The notes under the pieces were generated by a model. It did no database searches, had not been told where the DNA came from, and saw only the letters and a list, made by a program, of their open reading frames with translations. From Quillaja saponaria (lineage: Eukaryota > Streptophyta > Magnoliopsida > Fabales > Quillajaceae), in the NCBI GenBank assembly GCA_029379385.1, contig CM055605.1:10575001-10639000 (forward strand): a stretch of 64,000 nt of DNA. Direction: 5' to 3'. The position numbers were made by a program, and so were the translations under genes. Positions 1 to 11,808 of this stretch are shown piece by piece. Position 1 is the stretch's first letter. Every line of letters begins with the position of its first letter.

Positions 1-1400
1 GAGAAGCTTGGAGCAATATCTATCTCCTACTTGTTTCTTGACTTGTTTAGTCGTTTTTGCAGTAGAGAATGATCTAGGACTTATCTAATTGCATATCTAA
101 TTCTATTTCCTAAGGTATGCTCTCCATTAGTTTTTTCTAAAAAGGACTTATATGTGTTTTTACATAATTCATCCCATGGAGGAGGTAACTTATGAAAATA
201 CTGATTAAGGCAAAATTCTGACTCAATAGCATCTCATTTATGATAATATTTTTGAAATTGTTTAGAGAATTTTTCTAATTTTCAAATGTCATGTAATTTT
301 ATTTTTGTCAGAATATAGTTTACTTTTGACTTTGTATTTTGTGGATCCATATGACCACAAAATTCTTTCTTTATAATAATAACAAAATCTTGTAATATTT
401 TTTCAAATGAGTTGAAGTTTTCAAGCAATCCTTTTTTCTGAGCTATTACTTTTATAGAACTTTTCCATTTCCTAAGAAATTGCAAAGTGTCTCCTTGCAA
501 TGTTCCTGCTATGAAATCTAAATTTTTTTTCTTTAGACCAAAATTTTTTATAATTTGTTATGACTATGAATAATGATTGTGCCCATTCATCTATGATTTT
601 TTCATAGTTTTTTATTAAGACATTTGTTAAATTTAGATATGTTCCATTTACTACAACATTCTGTTTAATTAAATCATCTTTTCTAGTGGTTGTAGGAATT
701 TCAGAAGTTGAAGGTTTTCTATGTTCTTCTTCTTTTAACTCATCTATCTCTTTTTGAGAATAGACTTTAGTTTCGGGATCTAGATCTAAAAGATCTGATT
801 CCTATATTTTTCTTTTTTCTTTTTGTTTATATTTTTTAGAAAATGTTTTTTCATATTCAGAATAATTTGAACTTTCATCACTAATTGTGATTATAATTTC
901 AGATGTAAATGATTATGGATTAAAATCATTTTCATCATCAGAAATATATTTAATAATATTTCATAATTATTTTGCTTAATTAATTGTTTGTTCTGAACAA
1001 ATAAGTCTTGCATTATTGATAAGAGTTTTTTGTTTTTTGTTTTTTTGGTTATATCAGGTTCTTTGCCTGATATAACGACTCTTCCAATACTCTATGATTT
1101 CTTTTATAGATTCAAACTCTTGTTTAGAGTGTTTGTTAGGTTTTACTTGTTCTTTTAGGATACATATATCAGTACCCTAATATAACCTAGGAATTTCATG
1201 ATATTCCTGAACATGAAAATCTGTAAGATTATCTAATATTTTTTCTTGCTTTTTGTTTATTTTTTCAAAATTAAAAAGAGATAAGTCTACTAAAGAATTC
1301 AAGACCTTACTTATACTATTAACATATTTTTCTTCTGTAATATCTATATGAAGATTATGATCATAAAGTTTTCTTTTTGATCTTCTCCTATGACACACCT
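1..1400 (-). pseudogene. Endogenous caulimovirid copy A: coat-protein region, decayed
   Basis: Read on the minus strand, this stretch gives fragments of a lysine- and glutamate-rich protein that match copy B (4671-6080) almost base for base, beginning at base 1 of the window. Short open pieces lie at 1177-1398 and 282-500, with stop codons and frameshifts between them. It lies downstream of the RNase H remnant and an intergenic stretch, and in copy B the same protein runs on into a zinc-knuckle remnant and a movement-protein remnant. I therefore infer the coat-protein part of a Caulimoviridae polyprotein. No function is expected. The element probably continues beyond the left window edge. Confidence 0.6.
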
Positions 1401-1798
1401 AACATGTTCATTGATTATGGTTCCGAAGACCTCTTGAGGACTTATCTTTTTCACTTCTTAAAACGGGTTTACAACAACCTATTTACGGACAACAATCACC
1501 AAAGCAGAAGTTACAAATCCCTAAGCATATAGTATTTTAACCAATTAGAAATGAAGAACAGATAATAGTAACAGAAGATGAGAAAAGTAAAACTTACAAA
1601 TAATAACTTCAAGACTGATATCTTGTACCAGTAGCTCAAGCTACTGGTACATTGGATAATTAGGATATGCTAGTTGCATAGATCATTGAATAGGATTTTT
1701 AGGGATTTTTGAGGATTTCCTTGTTTAGGAGTATTCCTTGGTTTTACTATTTTCCATTCACCTAAGGTTTCAGTTAAAGGTTTTTTACTTTTATCCTT
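1401..1798 (-). other. Intergenic/leader region of pararetrovirus copy A
   Basis: This stretch lies between the RNase H remnant and the coat-protein remnant and has its counterpart at 6081-6429 in copy B. In a circular caulimovirid genome this is the place of the promoter and leader. It has no coding potential and holds the hairpin listed at 1625-1650. I did not find a clear tRNA-Met primer site in it. Confidence 0.4.
1625..1650. repeat. Perfect 12-bp inverted repeat in the viral intergenic region
   Basis: The arms GTACCAGTAGCT and AGCTACTGGTAC are exact reverse complements separated by a 2-base CA spacer. Copy B has the same structure at 6308-6333 with one C-to-T change. A hairpin in a transcript leader or 3' end is an inference from its position. 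Confidence 0.75.
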
Positions 1799-2601
1799 CT
1801 TCTGGCTTATTCTTGCTCAAGAAATCAGCAAGAAAATTTTTGTTACTTATGATATGTTCTATATCAAAAGAATATTGACATATATAATTATTCCATCTTA
1901 TCCTTATTAGATTTTCCTCTCATTTTCTTAATTTAAGAAAAAAAATTTACTGATTGATTATCAGTACGAATGAAGAATTTTTCTGGTGCAAGATAAATAT
2001 GAAATCTTTTTAGACAATTTTTTATGGCTAAAAACTCTTTTTCATAAATAATATAATTAATTTCATTGGACTTAAATTTTCCTGAATTATAACCGCAAAT
2101 CTTTTCTTCTTTATTTACTATAGTTTTTAAAATTGTTCCCCAGTGTTCTTCACTGGCATCAGTTTGTAATATTAATTTATCTCATTGTCTAGGAAAATAA
2201 ACTGTAGGGAGATTGTTTATCTCATCCTTTATCTTTTGGAAATCTTTTTCTTCCCAAAAGAATTGTTTATTCTTTTTGAGTTTCTCTAATAAATATTTTC
2301 CCTTTTTGGATAAATCTTTTATAAAATTTCTTCCATAATTTAATATTCCTAAAAAAATTTGTAATTGCTTTTTGTCTACAATATTATCAGGAAAATCTTT
2401 CATTTTTACATGAATATGATCTTGTAACTGAATTCATTTAGGACTTAATTTTAATCCTAAGAATTCTATTTCTTGTTTTGTTATTTCAAGTTTTTTTGGA
2501 CTCGAGATAATTCCATTTTTTATGAAAATATCTCGAACTTTTTCTAATTGTGTTCTATGTTCTTTTTTTGTTTTAGAAAAGACAAGAACTCCTAATTTCA
2601 T
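1799..2601 (-). pseudogene. Endogenous caulimovirid copy A: reverse transcriptase C-terminal part plus RNase H
   Basis: Minus-strand translation starts just after the place where the reverse transcriptase YxDD box should lie and continues through the palm/thumb (the motif FLGILNYGRNFI is readable near 2330) into RNase H. The RNase H acidic residues can be seen in the motifs TDAS (near 2155), YEKE (near 2037) and RTDN (near 1957). Two in-frame stops and the loss of everything upstream, including the YxDD box, make it non-functional. The family call, Caulimoviridae rather than Ty3/gypsy, rests on the FLGILNYGR-type motif and on the linked coat and movement remnants. The 5' break point is the same as in copy B. 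Confidence 0.75.
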
Positions 2602-3207
2602 TGAAGAAGAAAAATAAAACTGAAAATGACTTAAAAAAAAGAAAAAAGAAAAAACCTTTACTCAATAGTTACAACATGTAAACCTTTCTATATTTCTCAT
2701 TCCTCTTAGAAAATATGTTGTCCATCATAACGAAATACTTAAATCACCTGAAAATTTAACATAATAAAAATAAATTAAAAGAATTCATATCACAGAATCA
2801 AAGTTAGAAGAAACATTAAAAAACTAACTGTCACAAACTAAAAATATAGTACTTTATCATCAAACTTCATCCTCTTCATCAATTCCATTAAAAAACTAAA
2901 CATTTAAAAGCAACATAAATAGAAAGACAGGAAAATACATATGTTTTGAAAAAAGAAATTACTTGTTCGCTGTACAATTGCATTTTATGATGGTCTACCT
3001 GTTCAAAAACAAATTCTTTTTGAATTAGTTGTCTTGTTCACGTGATCTCGTTTTAACTTTTACTTTCTACTACTCCTTTAATACTTAATTTAACATTGAA
3101 AAGAAGGACATCTACTACATCTTATTATTTTTGGTCTTCAAAAATTGAAGCAGCAATTGTGAGGATCATGTAATGAAGGAAGCAACTGGATCATAATAAC
3201 TTTATCA
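2602..3207. repeat. Flank shared by both pararetrovirus copies (first copy)
   Basis: This stretch directly abuts the truncated reverse transcriptase and recurs, nearly identical, at 11194-11808 beside the other truncated copy. It has many stops in all frames and no viral motif. Because virus and flank are duplicated together, the duplication probably happened after integration. Similarity fades near 3207. Confidence 0.7.
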
Positions 3208-3739
3208 CGCAAGGTCACCCGATGGTTGCTACAAATACAAAATATAATACAACACAAAAATAATCAGTCCCCATTAAAATGATTCTATCATATTATCACA
3301 AAACATTTTCATTGGCTGGATTTAGTTATCTGAACTTGGACTAACATTATAATAGATACCAAAACTTCCGGCCAAGAATTGTACATGGAGTACTGCTTGA
3401 TTTTGCATGGGTTCACCTGAACTTTATTCTTCAAATTAACCAAAAGGGTTCCTCCAATAGAAGAGAGAATTCAAAAGTATTAAAAAAAAAAATTAGATAA
3501 ATTAATCAAGTGACAAAAAAGGTAAAATAAATAAATAAATAAGATTTCACGGTCTACATCAAATTCATGCTCTTCAAAAGCATCAATATGTATTAAAGGA
3601 ACAATATATATGTACACATTAATTATAATAAGACAAATAAAAAATTACATGAACAAATCAAACCTATACCCGCAAAACATCTATAAAAAAATATTTCAAC
3701 AAATCTTTTATCAACTTCCTTAGTTGATGTTTGAGGGAG
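3208..3739. other. AT-rich DNA with no recognised feature
   Basis: I see no open frame of note, no repeat partner elsewhere in the window and no RNA gene. It separates the shared flank from the movement-protein remnant. Confidence 0.5.
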
Positions 3740-4260
3740 ATTTGTTAGCTCATAGATGAATTTTCATTCTATTGCCAACTCATTACTATCGTCCATTATT
3801 CCTATATTTTTAATTTGAATTCTCAGTCTTAAAGAATTCTGAATATTAGGATCATTAATGGATATACAATAATTTGGCTTGATTTTAAACCAAACTACTC
3901 CTGTAACTAAATTAGATTGAATTCCTCTTATGAGGGCTTACAAATGATTATTTAACCTATTATCATACAGGATAGCTAGAATAGGGGTATCAATTCCTTG
4001 AAGAAATAATTTTTTTATTTCTATTTGGATTATACCTATATGTATATATCTAATTTTTGGAAACTTTTTCTTAAGTCTCTTAATTTTTTCTAAGTAAAAA
4101 ATGTTTAATTCGATTGCTCCTTTTTTTGAAGTTTTAGCTGCAGTATTTCCTGAAAATTGTTCAAAATGCCTAGTACTTCAGAAATTAAATTTAGATATCT
4201 TATAAATTTTTTCTTTTGTAAGATTTCTTATCTTTAAAAAAGAATCTTCTATCTGCATAT
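3740..4260 (-). pseudogene. Endogenous caulimovirid movement-protein remnant
   Basis: Minus-strand translation gives a segment that includes YIHIGIIQIEI, then a DTPIL motif and a central D-N-R before an internal stop. This is the usual look of the 30K-type movement protein of Caulimoviridae, which targets virions to plasmodesmata. It follows the coat-protein zinc-knuckle remnant in what was probably one reading frame, so the order is coat then movement protein. That order recalls cavemovirus- or solendovirus-like genomes rather than petuvirus-like ones, which is an inference. At least two stops interrupt it. Confidence 0.6.
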
Positions 4261-6080
4261 CTTCTTTTATAACATCACCTAATTTTGTAACTTGCTATTC
4301 AGAATTAGGGACTTCTTGAAACATAAAAGAAAATTCTGACTCTTTATCTGAACTTTCTTCTTCACTAGATATTTCATATAATATAGATTCGTTACTAGAG
4401 ATTTCTTCTCCATAACAAATTTCTAATTCATTTTCTTCTAATATTTTATCATTTTCTTTCCACTTTTTTCTTTTTTAGGATATTGTGGTTCATAATGACA
4501 TTCTTCATTACAGATATAGTATTTGCAACCTTTTTTAGGTTTCCAAAATTTCTTTTTTCTTCTCACATATTTTTTATGTGATTTAAATTTTTTAGGTTTA
4601 TTTTTCTTCCATTTTTTCCATTTAAACCTTTTTGGTTTAGTTTATTATATCCAAATTTCCAATCGTATTTGAGAAGCTTGGAGCAATATCTATCTCATAC
4701 TTGTTTCTTGACTTGTTTAGTCGTTTTTGTAGTAGAGAATGATCTAGGACTTGTCTAATTGCATATCTAATTCTATTTCCTAAGGTATCCTCTCCATTAG
4801 TTTTTTCTAAAAAGGACTTATATGTGTTATTACATAATTCATCCCATGGAGGAGGTAACTTATGAAAATACTGATTAAGCCAAAATTCTGACTCAATAGC
4901 ATCTAATTTATGATAATATTTTTGAAATTGTTTAGATAATTATTTTAATTTTCTAATGTCATATAATTTTATTTTTGTCAGAATATAGTTTACTTTTAAC
5001 TTTGTATTTTGTGGATCCATATGACCACAAAATTCTTTCTTTATAATATTAACAAATTATTGTAATATTTTATCAAAGGAGTTGAAGTTTTCAAGCAATC
5101 CTTTTTTCTGAGCTATTCCTTTTATAGAACTTTTCCATTTCCTAAGAAATTGCAAAGTGTCTCCTTGCAATGTTCTTGCTATGAAATCTAAATTTTTTTT
5201 CTTTAGACCAAGCATTTTTATAATTTGTTATGACTATGGACAATGATTGTGCCCATTCATCTATGATTTTTTCATAGTCTTTTATAAAGACATTTGTTAA
5301 ATTCAGATATGTTCCATTTACTGCAACATTCTATTTGTTTAAATCATTTTTTTTAGTGTTTGTAGAAATTTCGGAAGTTGAAGGTTTTCTATCTTCTTTT
5401 TCTTTTAACTCATCTATCTCCTTTTGAGAATAGACTTTAGTTTCAAGATCTAGATCTAAAGGATCTGATTCCTCTATTTTTCTTTTTCCTTTTTGTATAT
5501 ATTTTTCTGAAAATATTTTTTCATATTCAGAATAATTTGAACTTTCATCACTGATTGTGATTATAGTTTCAGATGTAAATGATTATGGATTAAAATCACT
5601 TTCATCATCAGAAATATTTAATAATATTTCATAATTATTTTGCTTCATTAATTGTTTGTTCTTAACAAATAAGTCTTGCATTACTGATAAGAGTTTTTTT
5701 TATTTTTTTTATTTTTTTTTATTTTTTTTTCCAGTTATATCAAGTTCTTTGATGTAATGACTCTTTCAATACTCTATGATTTCTTTTATAGATTTAAACT
5801 TTTGTTTAGAGTGTTTGTTAGGTTTTACTTATTCTTTTAAGGTACATATATCAGTACCATAATATAACCTAGGAATTTCATGATATTCCTGAACATTAAA
5901 ATCTTTAAGATTATCTAATATTTTTTCTTGCTTTTTGTTGATTTTTTCAAAATTAAGAAGAGATAAGTCTACTAAAGAATTCAAGACCTTACTTATACTA
6001 TTAACATATTTTTCTTTTGTAATATCTATATGAAGATTATGATCATAAAATTTTTCTTTTTGATCTTATCCTATGACACA
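4261..6080 (-). pseudogene. Endogenous caulimovirid copy B: coat-protein region with degraded zinc knuckle
   Basis: This is the counterpart of bases 1-1400 plus the stretch that follows it in the virus. Between about 4488 and 4527 the minus strand encodes CKYYICNEECHYE, a decayed form of the C-x-C-x2-C-x4-H-type zinc knuckle of caulimovirid coat proteins in which some metal ligands are lost. It is preceded by a lysine-rich stretch and followed by an acidic linker into the movement protein. Many stops and small indels are present. Poly-T tracts near 5695-5732 interrupt the N-terminal part relative to copy A. Confidence 0.6.
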
Positions 6081-6307
6081 CCTAACATGTTCATTGATTA
6101 TGGTTCCTAAGACCTCTTGGGGACTTATCTTTTTCACTTCTTAAAACGGGTTTACAACAACCTATTTACGGACAACAATCACCAAAGCAGAACTTACAAT
6201 TCCCTAAGCATATAGGATTTTAACTAATTAGAAATGAAGAACAGATAATAGTAACAGAAGATGAGAAAAGTAAAACTTACAGATAATAAGTTCAAGACTG
6301 ATATCTT

Positions 6308-6333
6308 GTACCAGTAGCTTGAGTTACTGGTAC
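6308..6333. repeat. Copy-B counterpart of the viral hairpin
   Basis: The arms are GTACCAGTAGCT and AGTTACTGGTAC around a TG spacer. One base differs from the perfect repeat at 1625-1650. Confidence 0.65.
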
Positions 6334-6429
6334 ATTGGATAATTAGGATATGCTGGTTGCATAGATCCTTGAATAGGATTTTTGAGGAATTTCCTTGTTT
6401 AGGAATATTCCTTGGTTTTACTATTTTCC

Positions 6430-6827
6430 ATTTACCTAAGGTTTCGGTTGAAGGTTTTTTACTTTTATCCTTCTTCTGGCTTATTCTTGTTCAATAAATT
6501 TGCAAGAAAATTTTTGTTACTTTTGATATGTTCTATATCAAAAGAATATTGACAGATATAATTATATCATCTTATCCTTCTTAGATTTTCCTCTCATTTT
6601 CTTAGTTCAAGAAAAAAATTTACTGATTAATTATCAGTACGAATGAGGAATTTTTCTGGTGCAAGATAAATATGAAATCTTTTTAGACAATTTTTTATGG
6701 CTAAAAACTCTTTTTCATAAATAATATAATTAATTTCATTGGATTTAAATTTGCCTAAATTATAGCCGCAAATCTTTTCTTCTTTATTTACTATAATTTT
6801 TTAAACTGCTCCCCAATTGTCACACTC
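6430..6827 (-). pseudogene. Endogenous caulimovirid copy B: RNase H, C-terminal part
   Basis: This carries the RNase H segment with the YEKE- and RTDN-type motifs seen in copy A. It is cut off at 6827 by the solo LTR and resumes at 10723. The last five bases, CCAAT, are the left target-site duplication of that LTR. Confidence 0.7.
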
Positions 6828-9800
6828 CTCATAGAGGCATGACTGGCCAGAGGAATGGTAACCAAACCTCCGTAACCCTGACTCAAATAAACGACCATGA
6901 CTCTTGACTTACCAATGAATAGAACCAAGAAATTATGAAGACAAAAGTTAACATTAAAAACTTGTTGATTATAACAAATCACAACTTACTGAAAATTTCA
7001 GAAGAGGTCCCTTACAATATGGAACTTGCCTTAAAATACAATCCTATAAACTTTTTTTTATTTATTACTTAACACAATACAAAGACAATAAGGAGCTCTA
7101 CTCCGTTCATATTATCAACAAAACAAGTACTAAAATATTACATCATACCACATTGACACTCACAGTACTAATGTGACTGCAAACTTTCATCCTTGACTCC
7201 AAGTATGAGATTCCAAGACATACCTTGTCGTCAAATCCTTAGCAAAAACTTCGCATCAGCGTTTAACTTCTTTTAAGGTCCTGCTACTAAAAAATTATAA
7301 CCACAGGAAAGGGATGAGTCCTACGGACTCAGTGAGTGGAAAATCATACCCAAAGGGTACTAGCATCACACAACACAAGCATATAACATACGTAATAACA
7401 TTGTGTAACATTATTCATATCTTAATTCACATTGCACTTATACATTATAACAGTCATAAATTCACAATTTACATGATACACAAGATCACAAATTTATCAG
7501 AGCAATGATATTAAACAAAGCAACCAAAGGGCCAACGAGTAACTTAGCCCCGCACAACATTATCACCCCCTACCGGGTATTTACGCGCCCGCACAACAAA
7601 TTAATCTCCGTACACAATCCATCCCACTGGGGCTGAGCCTCAATTTAAAAAAATATTTATCAGAATCAAAATTTCTCATAGTTTTAAATCAGGGTATCCT
7701 AGGTGCACCTGGATCTTAATTTCAGAGATAAAAATCATTTTCCAAAAATGTTCACGAGTTGACCCTTATCAACCACAATCAATGTCAATCACAGCCATCC
7801 ATATCAAACAAACATAATTCAAATAAATTACTGAAATACTTTACTTGCTTACTTTTCATATAATCACGCATATTCAAATAAACATATAATCACACATATT
7901 CAAATAAACATATAATCACACATACTAATCTAGCCCTTAAAAGCAGCAATTAACCACTCACCTGTTACCCATTTCATTCGTCACTCACAATTGTATCCAT
8001 GCATCTCATCAGGTTCACATTGGAATCCGGAATTGAAATTCATAATTCCAAATACTACTTAGTTCATAAACGTTATTGTTATACTCTTTTACTTACTAAA
8101 CTTATATCTCAACTTATATAGGTTTATTTATGAAAAATTTTCTTTAAACTATTACATGTCAATTAATATAGATTAGACTTTAGGTGATAAGGTTATCAAT
8201 GAAGAGGGTTTTAAAATATCTTGACAAAGCATATAATAGGAGAAACCATTAGAAAAGAATAGAAAGCATTTAGTGTGTTAAAAATGTTAAAGCTGTCCAA
8301 ACTTGAGGTTTGGACCAGTGTTCACTTTAAAGGCCATATTTTTCTCCATGAAAATCCGAATTCAGTTTCGTAAAATTTATAAAATACTAGACACATGTAG
8401 ATTTATAATGGATATCATTTGTAATTTTTGGATTTGTATATCAATACATTTTATTGTTTAAAGTTGCATCAAATTCTGTAACACGCATGATTTTTGACAA
8501 CTTTGATCTGACCGTAGTTAATTGAACATAACTTTCCTTAGGTAAAACGAAATCTAATTCTTTTTATTGGGTTTATTAATAGACAAGTATATATATCTTT
8601 ATTATTTAGAAACTTTTCCTAAAATCTGTCACAAACCTACTCAATTTCTTACATGAACCAAGAACAGGGCACTACAAACCCTGCCTGACCTAACCGGAGT
8701 TTAGCAGCTATAACTCACAACATAATTGGAACCAAGCTACGAAATTTTGTAGGAAATATCTCAAGATCCTAAGCTACACTTTTTCTTTTAAGCCCTTAAT
8801 TTAATTCAGCTCTGAAGACACTCGAAATACTGAATTTCCTTCACCCACGAAATCTGCCCTGTATCCCTTAAAAACATTCAACTCTCATTTTCAACATTTC
8901 TTCTCACCAATAACATCTTATGCCCATACTCAATACTCAATTTCATTAAATCTTTAAGTCATAATATTAGCCACTATTCTCTACTTTCGTTCATAAACTT
9001 TTATTCAAATTCAATTAGTTTCTAATAACAAAGATCTAAGAATCCCAATTCTATAGTTGGCATTAGCATGGTCAAGTTCCATGATTCCTAATTAACTATT
9101 TAACTAATTAATGATACCTATGTAAATCAATTTCTGTATATATATTAACATTAAGTTTCTCTTAAGGATTTTATTGAACACCTAGTTAACATGTTTTACT
9201 CTTAATTCATACCTATGAGTTCATAAACATACGCATGCCTTCTAAATTAATTCTTCAAGCACCAAGACATTTTATATTCAAAACCTACAAAGACCTATCA
9301 TTTGTTTACAGGTTAACTCATTTTGTACCCAATTAATCCATTTTGTAATATATTTATTCACTTACTAAATGTGGTTATTTTGAGAATAAAGGAGATATGC
9401 CTAAGATTTGAAAATCGAAATAATCTATGTGTAATTCATTTAAATCCAAGTCAGATTAGGATAATGTACTCCTAACATTAAAGAATCACACTAAGTCACC
9501 TAACAACAACCTAAAGAAAGCATTTAATAATACTTACTCTGATTATTAGGCACCACCTTGTTATATATATTGGGAGTATATGTTCTCATCTATCCTCTGT
9601 CTTGCCAATGCTACGTGGTAGGCAAAGTCACCAAATTAGATCTACCTACGTTTCTGCCCACCTTTCCCACTATAACCCTTGATCATTGCACCAGACTCCT
9701 TTCTAATCCTTGATATATTAGTGCCACATCTACCGATTAAGCCGCCAACCATTGCTTCCGATATTAGCATCTCAAAATGACATAATCAATTGAAGTTGAG

Positions 9801-10722
9801 TCAAGATATGGTTGAGGTGATCGAATCGCGGCATAATTGTAAGTTAGACTGATTGAAATCATTTGTTTGGGCAGGTTTTCCAGAACTGAAATGGAGGCTT
9901 AGCGATGGAAGTATGAAGGAGACCAACTCACCAATTGGTACTGTCTCTTTGTCATGGAGATTATGAGGCTGCTCAAGGTTGCTACAACCAGAAGTAGTAT
10001 TGTTCACTCTAACTAGAAACATCTAAGAGCAGTCAATGATTGAGTTAAGAAAGGCAAATCACCACTAGGCCGGAAAAAAAATTGGCAAGTCCATTCAGCT
10101 CCAAATTCTTCAAGCTTCACCAAACCAAGAAGCAAGAAAGGGAAGAGCGCAGGCGCTTTTGGAAGGAAAAAAAAAACTAAGCTGCTAGAAGGAGGCTCTC
10201 TCTCTCGGCCAAATAAGAAGAAACCAAAGTAGAGGATGAGAGACTAGAATAGTCGAGAAAACAGAGGAAGACAAGCTAGCAATAAATAAAATCGGTGCAA
10301 CTAAAAAAAAAGGAGCAATATTGGCCACATAAACAAATAAGATAAAAGAGAAAAAAAAACAAGTCAATTAGTCAAGTTTTAAGTGTGTTGTATATTAAGT
10401 CTTGTAATATGTCTATATATATATTTATTTATATATGCAAGAGTCCATTTATTTATTTAAATTTATTTTTTTTCATTTGAGTAATGTTTATTCACATAGT
10501 CATACAAGTCATGTACGAATATTTTAAAATGTACATTAAATTATCAGTTTATAACACATATGGTAATTTGTGACTCTAATTTACCTATAGTTATAAATAT
10601 ATATATATATTGTATTTATTCACTTGAAACCTAATTTGCCTACAATTTTTATTTACTTTGCCGAATCAGGCAGGTTACGTACTAATATTCTAGAACATAC
10701 ATTAAGTTATCGGGGTATCACA
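6828..10722 (-). mobile_element. Solo LTR of a Ty3/gypsy-type retrotransposon inside the pararetrovirus
   Basis: The element starts TGTCACACTCC and ends GGGGTATCACA on the plus strand, so it has TG...CA ends. It is flanked by CCAAT (6823-6827) and CCAGT (10723-10727). Copy A at the empty site reads CCAGT once, so these are 5-bp target duplications with one G-to-A change. No internal domain, primer site or second LTR is present. Its left half resembles the LTRs at 22442-25891 and 41480-45724, for example the shared stretch after the start ending in ATGACTGGC and the block near 7314-7345. By analogy with those, the element points to the minus strand. At 3.9 kb it is long for an LTR. It holds a 26-bp tandem repeat (7857-7925) and no credible gene. 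Confidence 0.8.
7857..7925. repeat. 26-bp tandem repeat, about 2.7 copies
   Basis: The unit beginning CATATAATCAC and ending TTCAAATAAA is repeated at 7857, 7883 and 7909. The third copy is partial. It lies inside the solo LTR. Confidence 0.85.
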
Positions 10723-11193
10723 CCAGTGTTCTTTACTGACATCAGCTTCTAATATTAATTTATCTCTTTGTCTAGGAAAATAAACTGTAGGGAGATTGTT
10801 TATCTCAACCTTTATCTTTTGGACTGATAGAGAATCTTTTTCTTCCCAAAAGAATTGTTTGTTCTTTTTGAGTTTCTCTAATAAAGGTTTTTCCTTTTTG
10901 GATAAATCATTTATAAATTTTTTTCCATAATTTAATATTCCTAAAAAATTTTGTAGTTGCTTTTTGTCTACAATGTTATTAGGAAAATCTTTTATTTTTA
11001 CAAGAATGTGATCTTGTAACTGAATTTCTTTAGGACGTAATTTTAACCCTAAGAATTCTATTTCTTGTTTTTTTATTTCTATTTTCTTTAGACTCAAGAT
11101 AATTCCATTTTTTATGAAAATATCTCCAACTTTTTCTAAATGTGTTCTATGTTCTTTTTTTGTTTTAGAAAAGACAAGAACTCCTAATTTCAT
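10723..11193 (-). pseudogene. Endogenous caulimovirid copy B: reverse transcriptase C-terminal part and start of RNase H
   Basis: A 163-residue minus-strand open frame (10702-11193) covers the reverse transcriptase C-terminal part (FLGLKL near 11040, FLGILNYGKKF near 10930) and the first RNase H acidic residue in the motif ADVS. It then runs into the solo LTR. As in copy A, the YxDD box and everything before it are missing: the frame begins MKLGVLVFSK where the box should be. The longer open frame compared with copy A suggests slightly less decay here. Confidence 0.75.
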
Positions 11194-11808
11194 TGAAGAA
11201 AAAAAATGAAACTGAAAATGACTTTTAAAAAAGAAAAAAGAAAAAAGAAAAAACCTTTACTCAATAGTTACAACATGTAAACCTTTCTATATTTCTCATC
11301 CCTCTTATGAAAATATGTGGTCCATCATAACGAAATACTTAAATCATCTGAAAATTTAACATAATAAAAATAAATTAAAAAAATTCATATCACAGAATCA
11401 AAGTGAGAAACATTAAAAAACTAACTGTCACAAACTAAAAATATAGTACTTTATCATCAAACTTCATCCTCTTCATCAATTCCATTAAAAAACTAAACAT
11501 TTAAAAGCAAAATAAATAGAAAGACAGGAAAATACATATGTTTTGAAAAAAGAAATTACTTGTTCGCTGTACAATTGCATTTTATGATGGTCTACCTGTT
11601 CAAAAACAAATTCTTTTTGAATTAGTTGTCTTGTTCACGTGATCTCGTTTTAACTTTTACTTTCTACTACTCCTTTAATACTTAATTTAACATTGAAAAG
11701 AAGAACATCTACTACATCTTATTATTTTTGGTCTTCAAAAATTGAAGCAGCAATTGTGAGGATCATGTAATGAAGGAAGCAACTGGATCATAACAACTTT
11801 ATCACTCA
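11194..11808. repeat. Flank shared by both pararetrovirus copies (second copy)
   Basis: This is nearly identical to 2602-3207 and in the same orientation. The A-rich tract near 11224-11253 is longer here. Similarity ends near 11808. Confidence 0.7.

Noticed and set aside
7857..7925. Short regular repeat considered as a CRISPR-like array
   Set aside because: Units are directly abutting with no spacers, and this is plant DNA inside an LTR.
9801..10367. Minus-strand open frames in the solo LTR
   Set aside because: They are short, have no similarity to known domains and lie in a region expected to be non-coding LTR.
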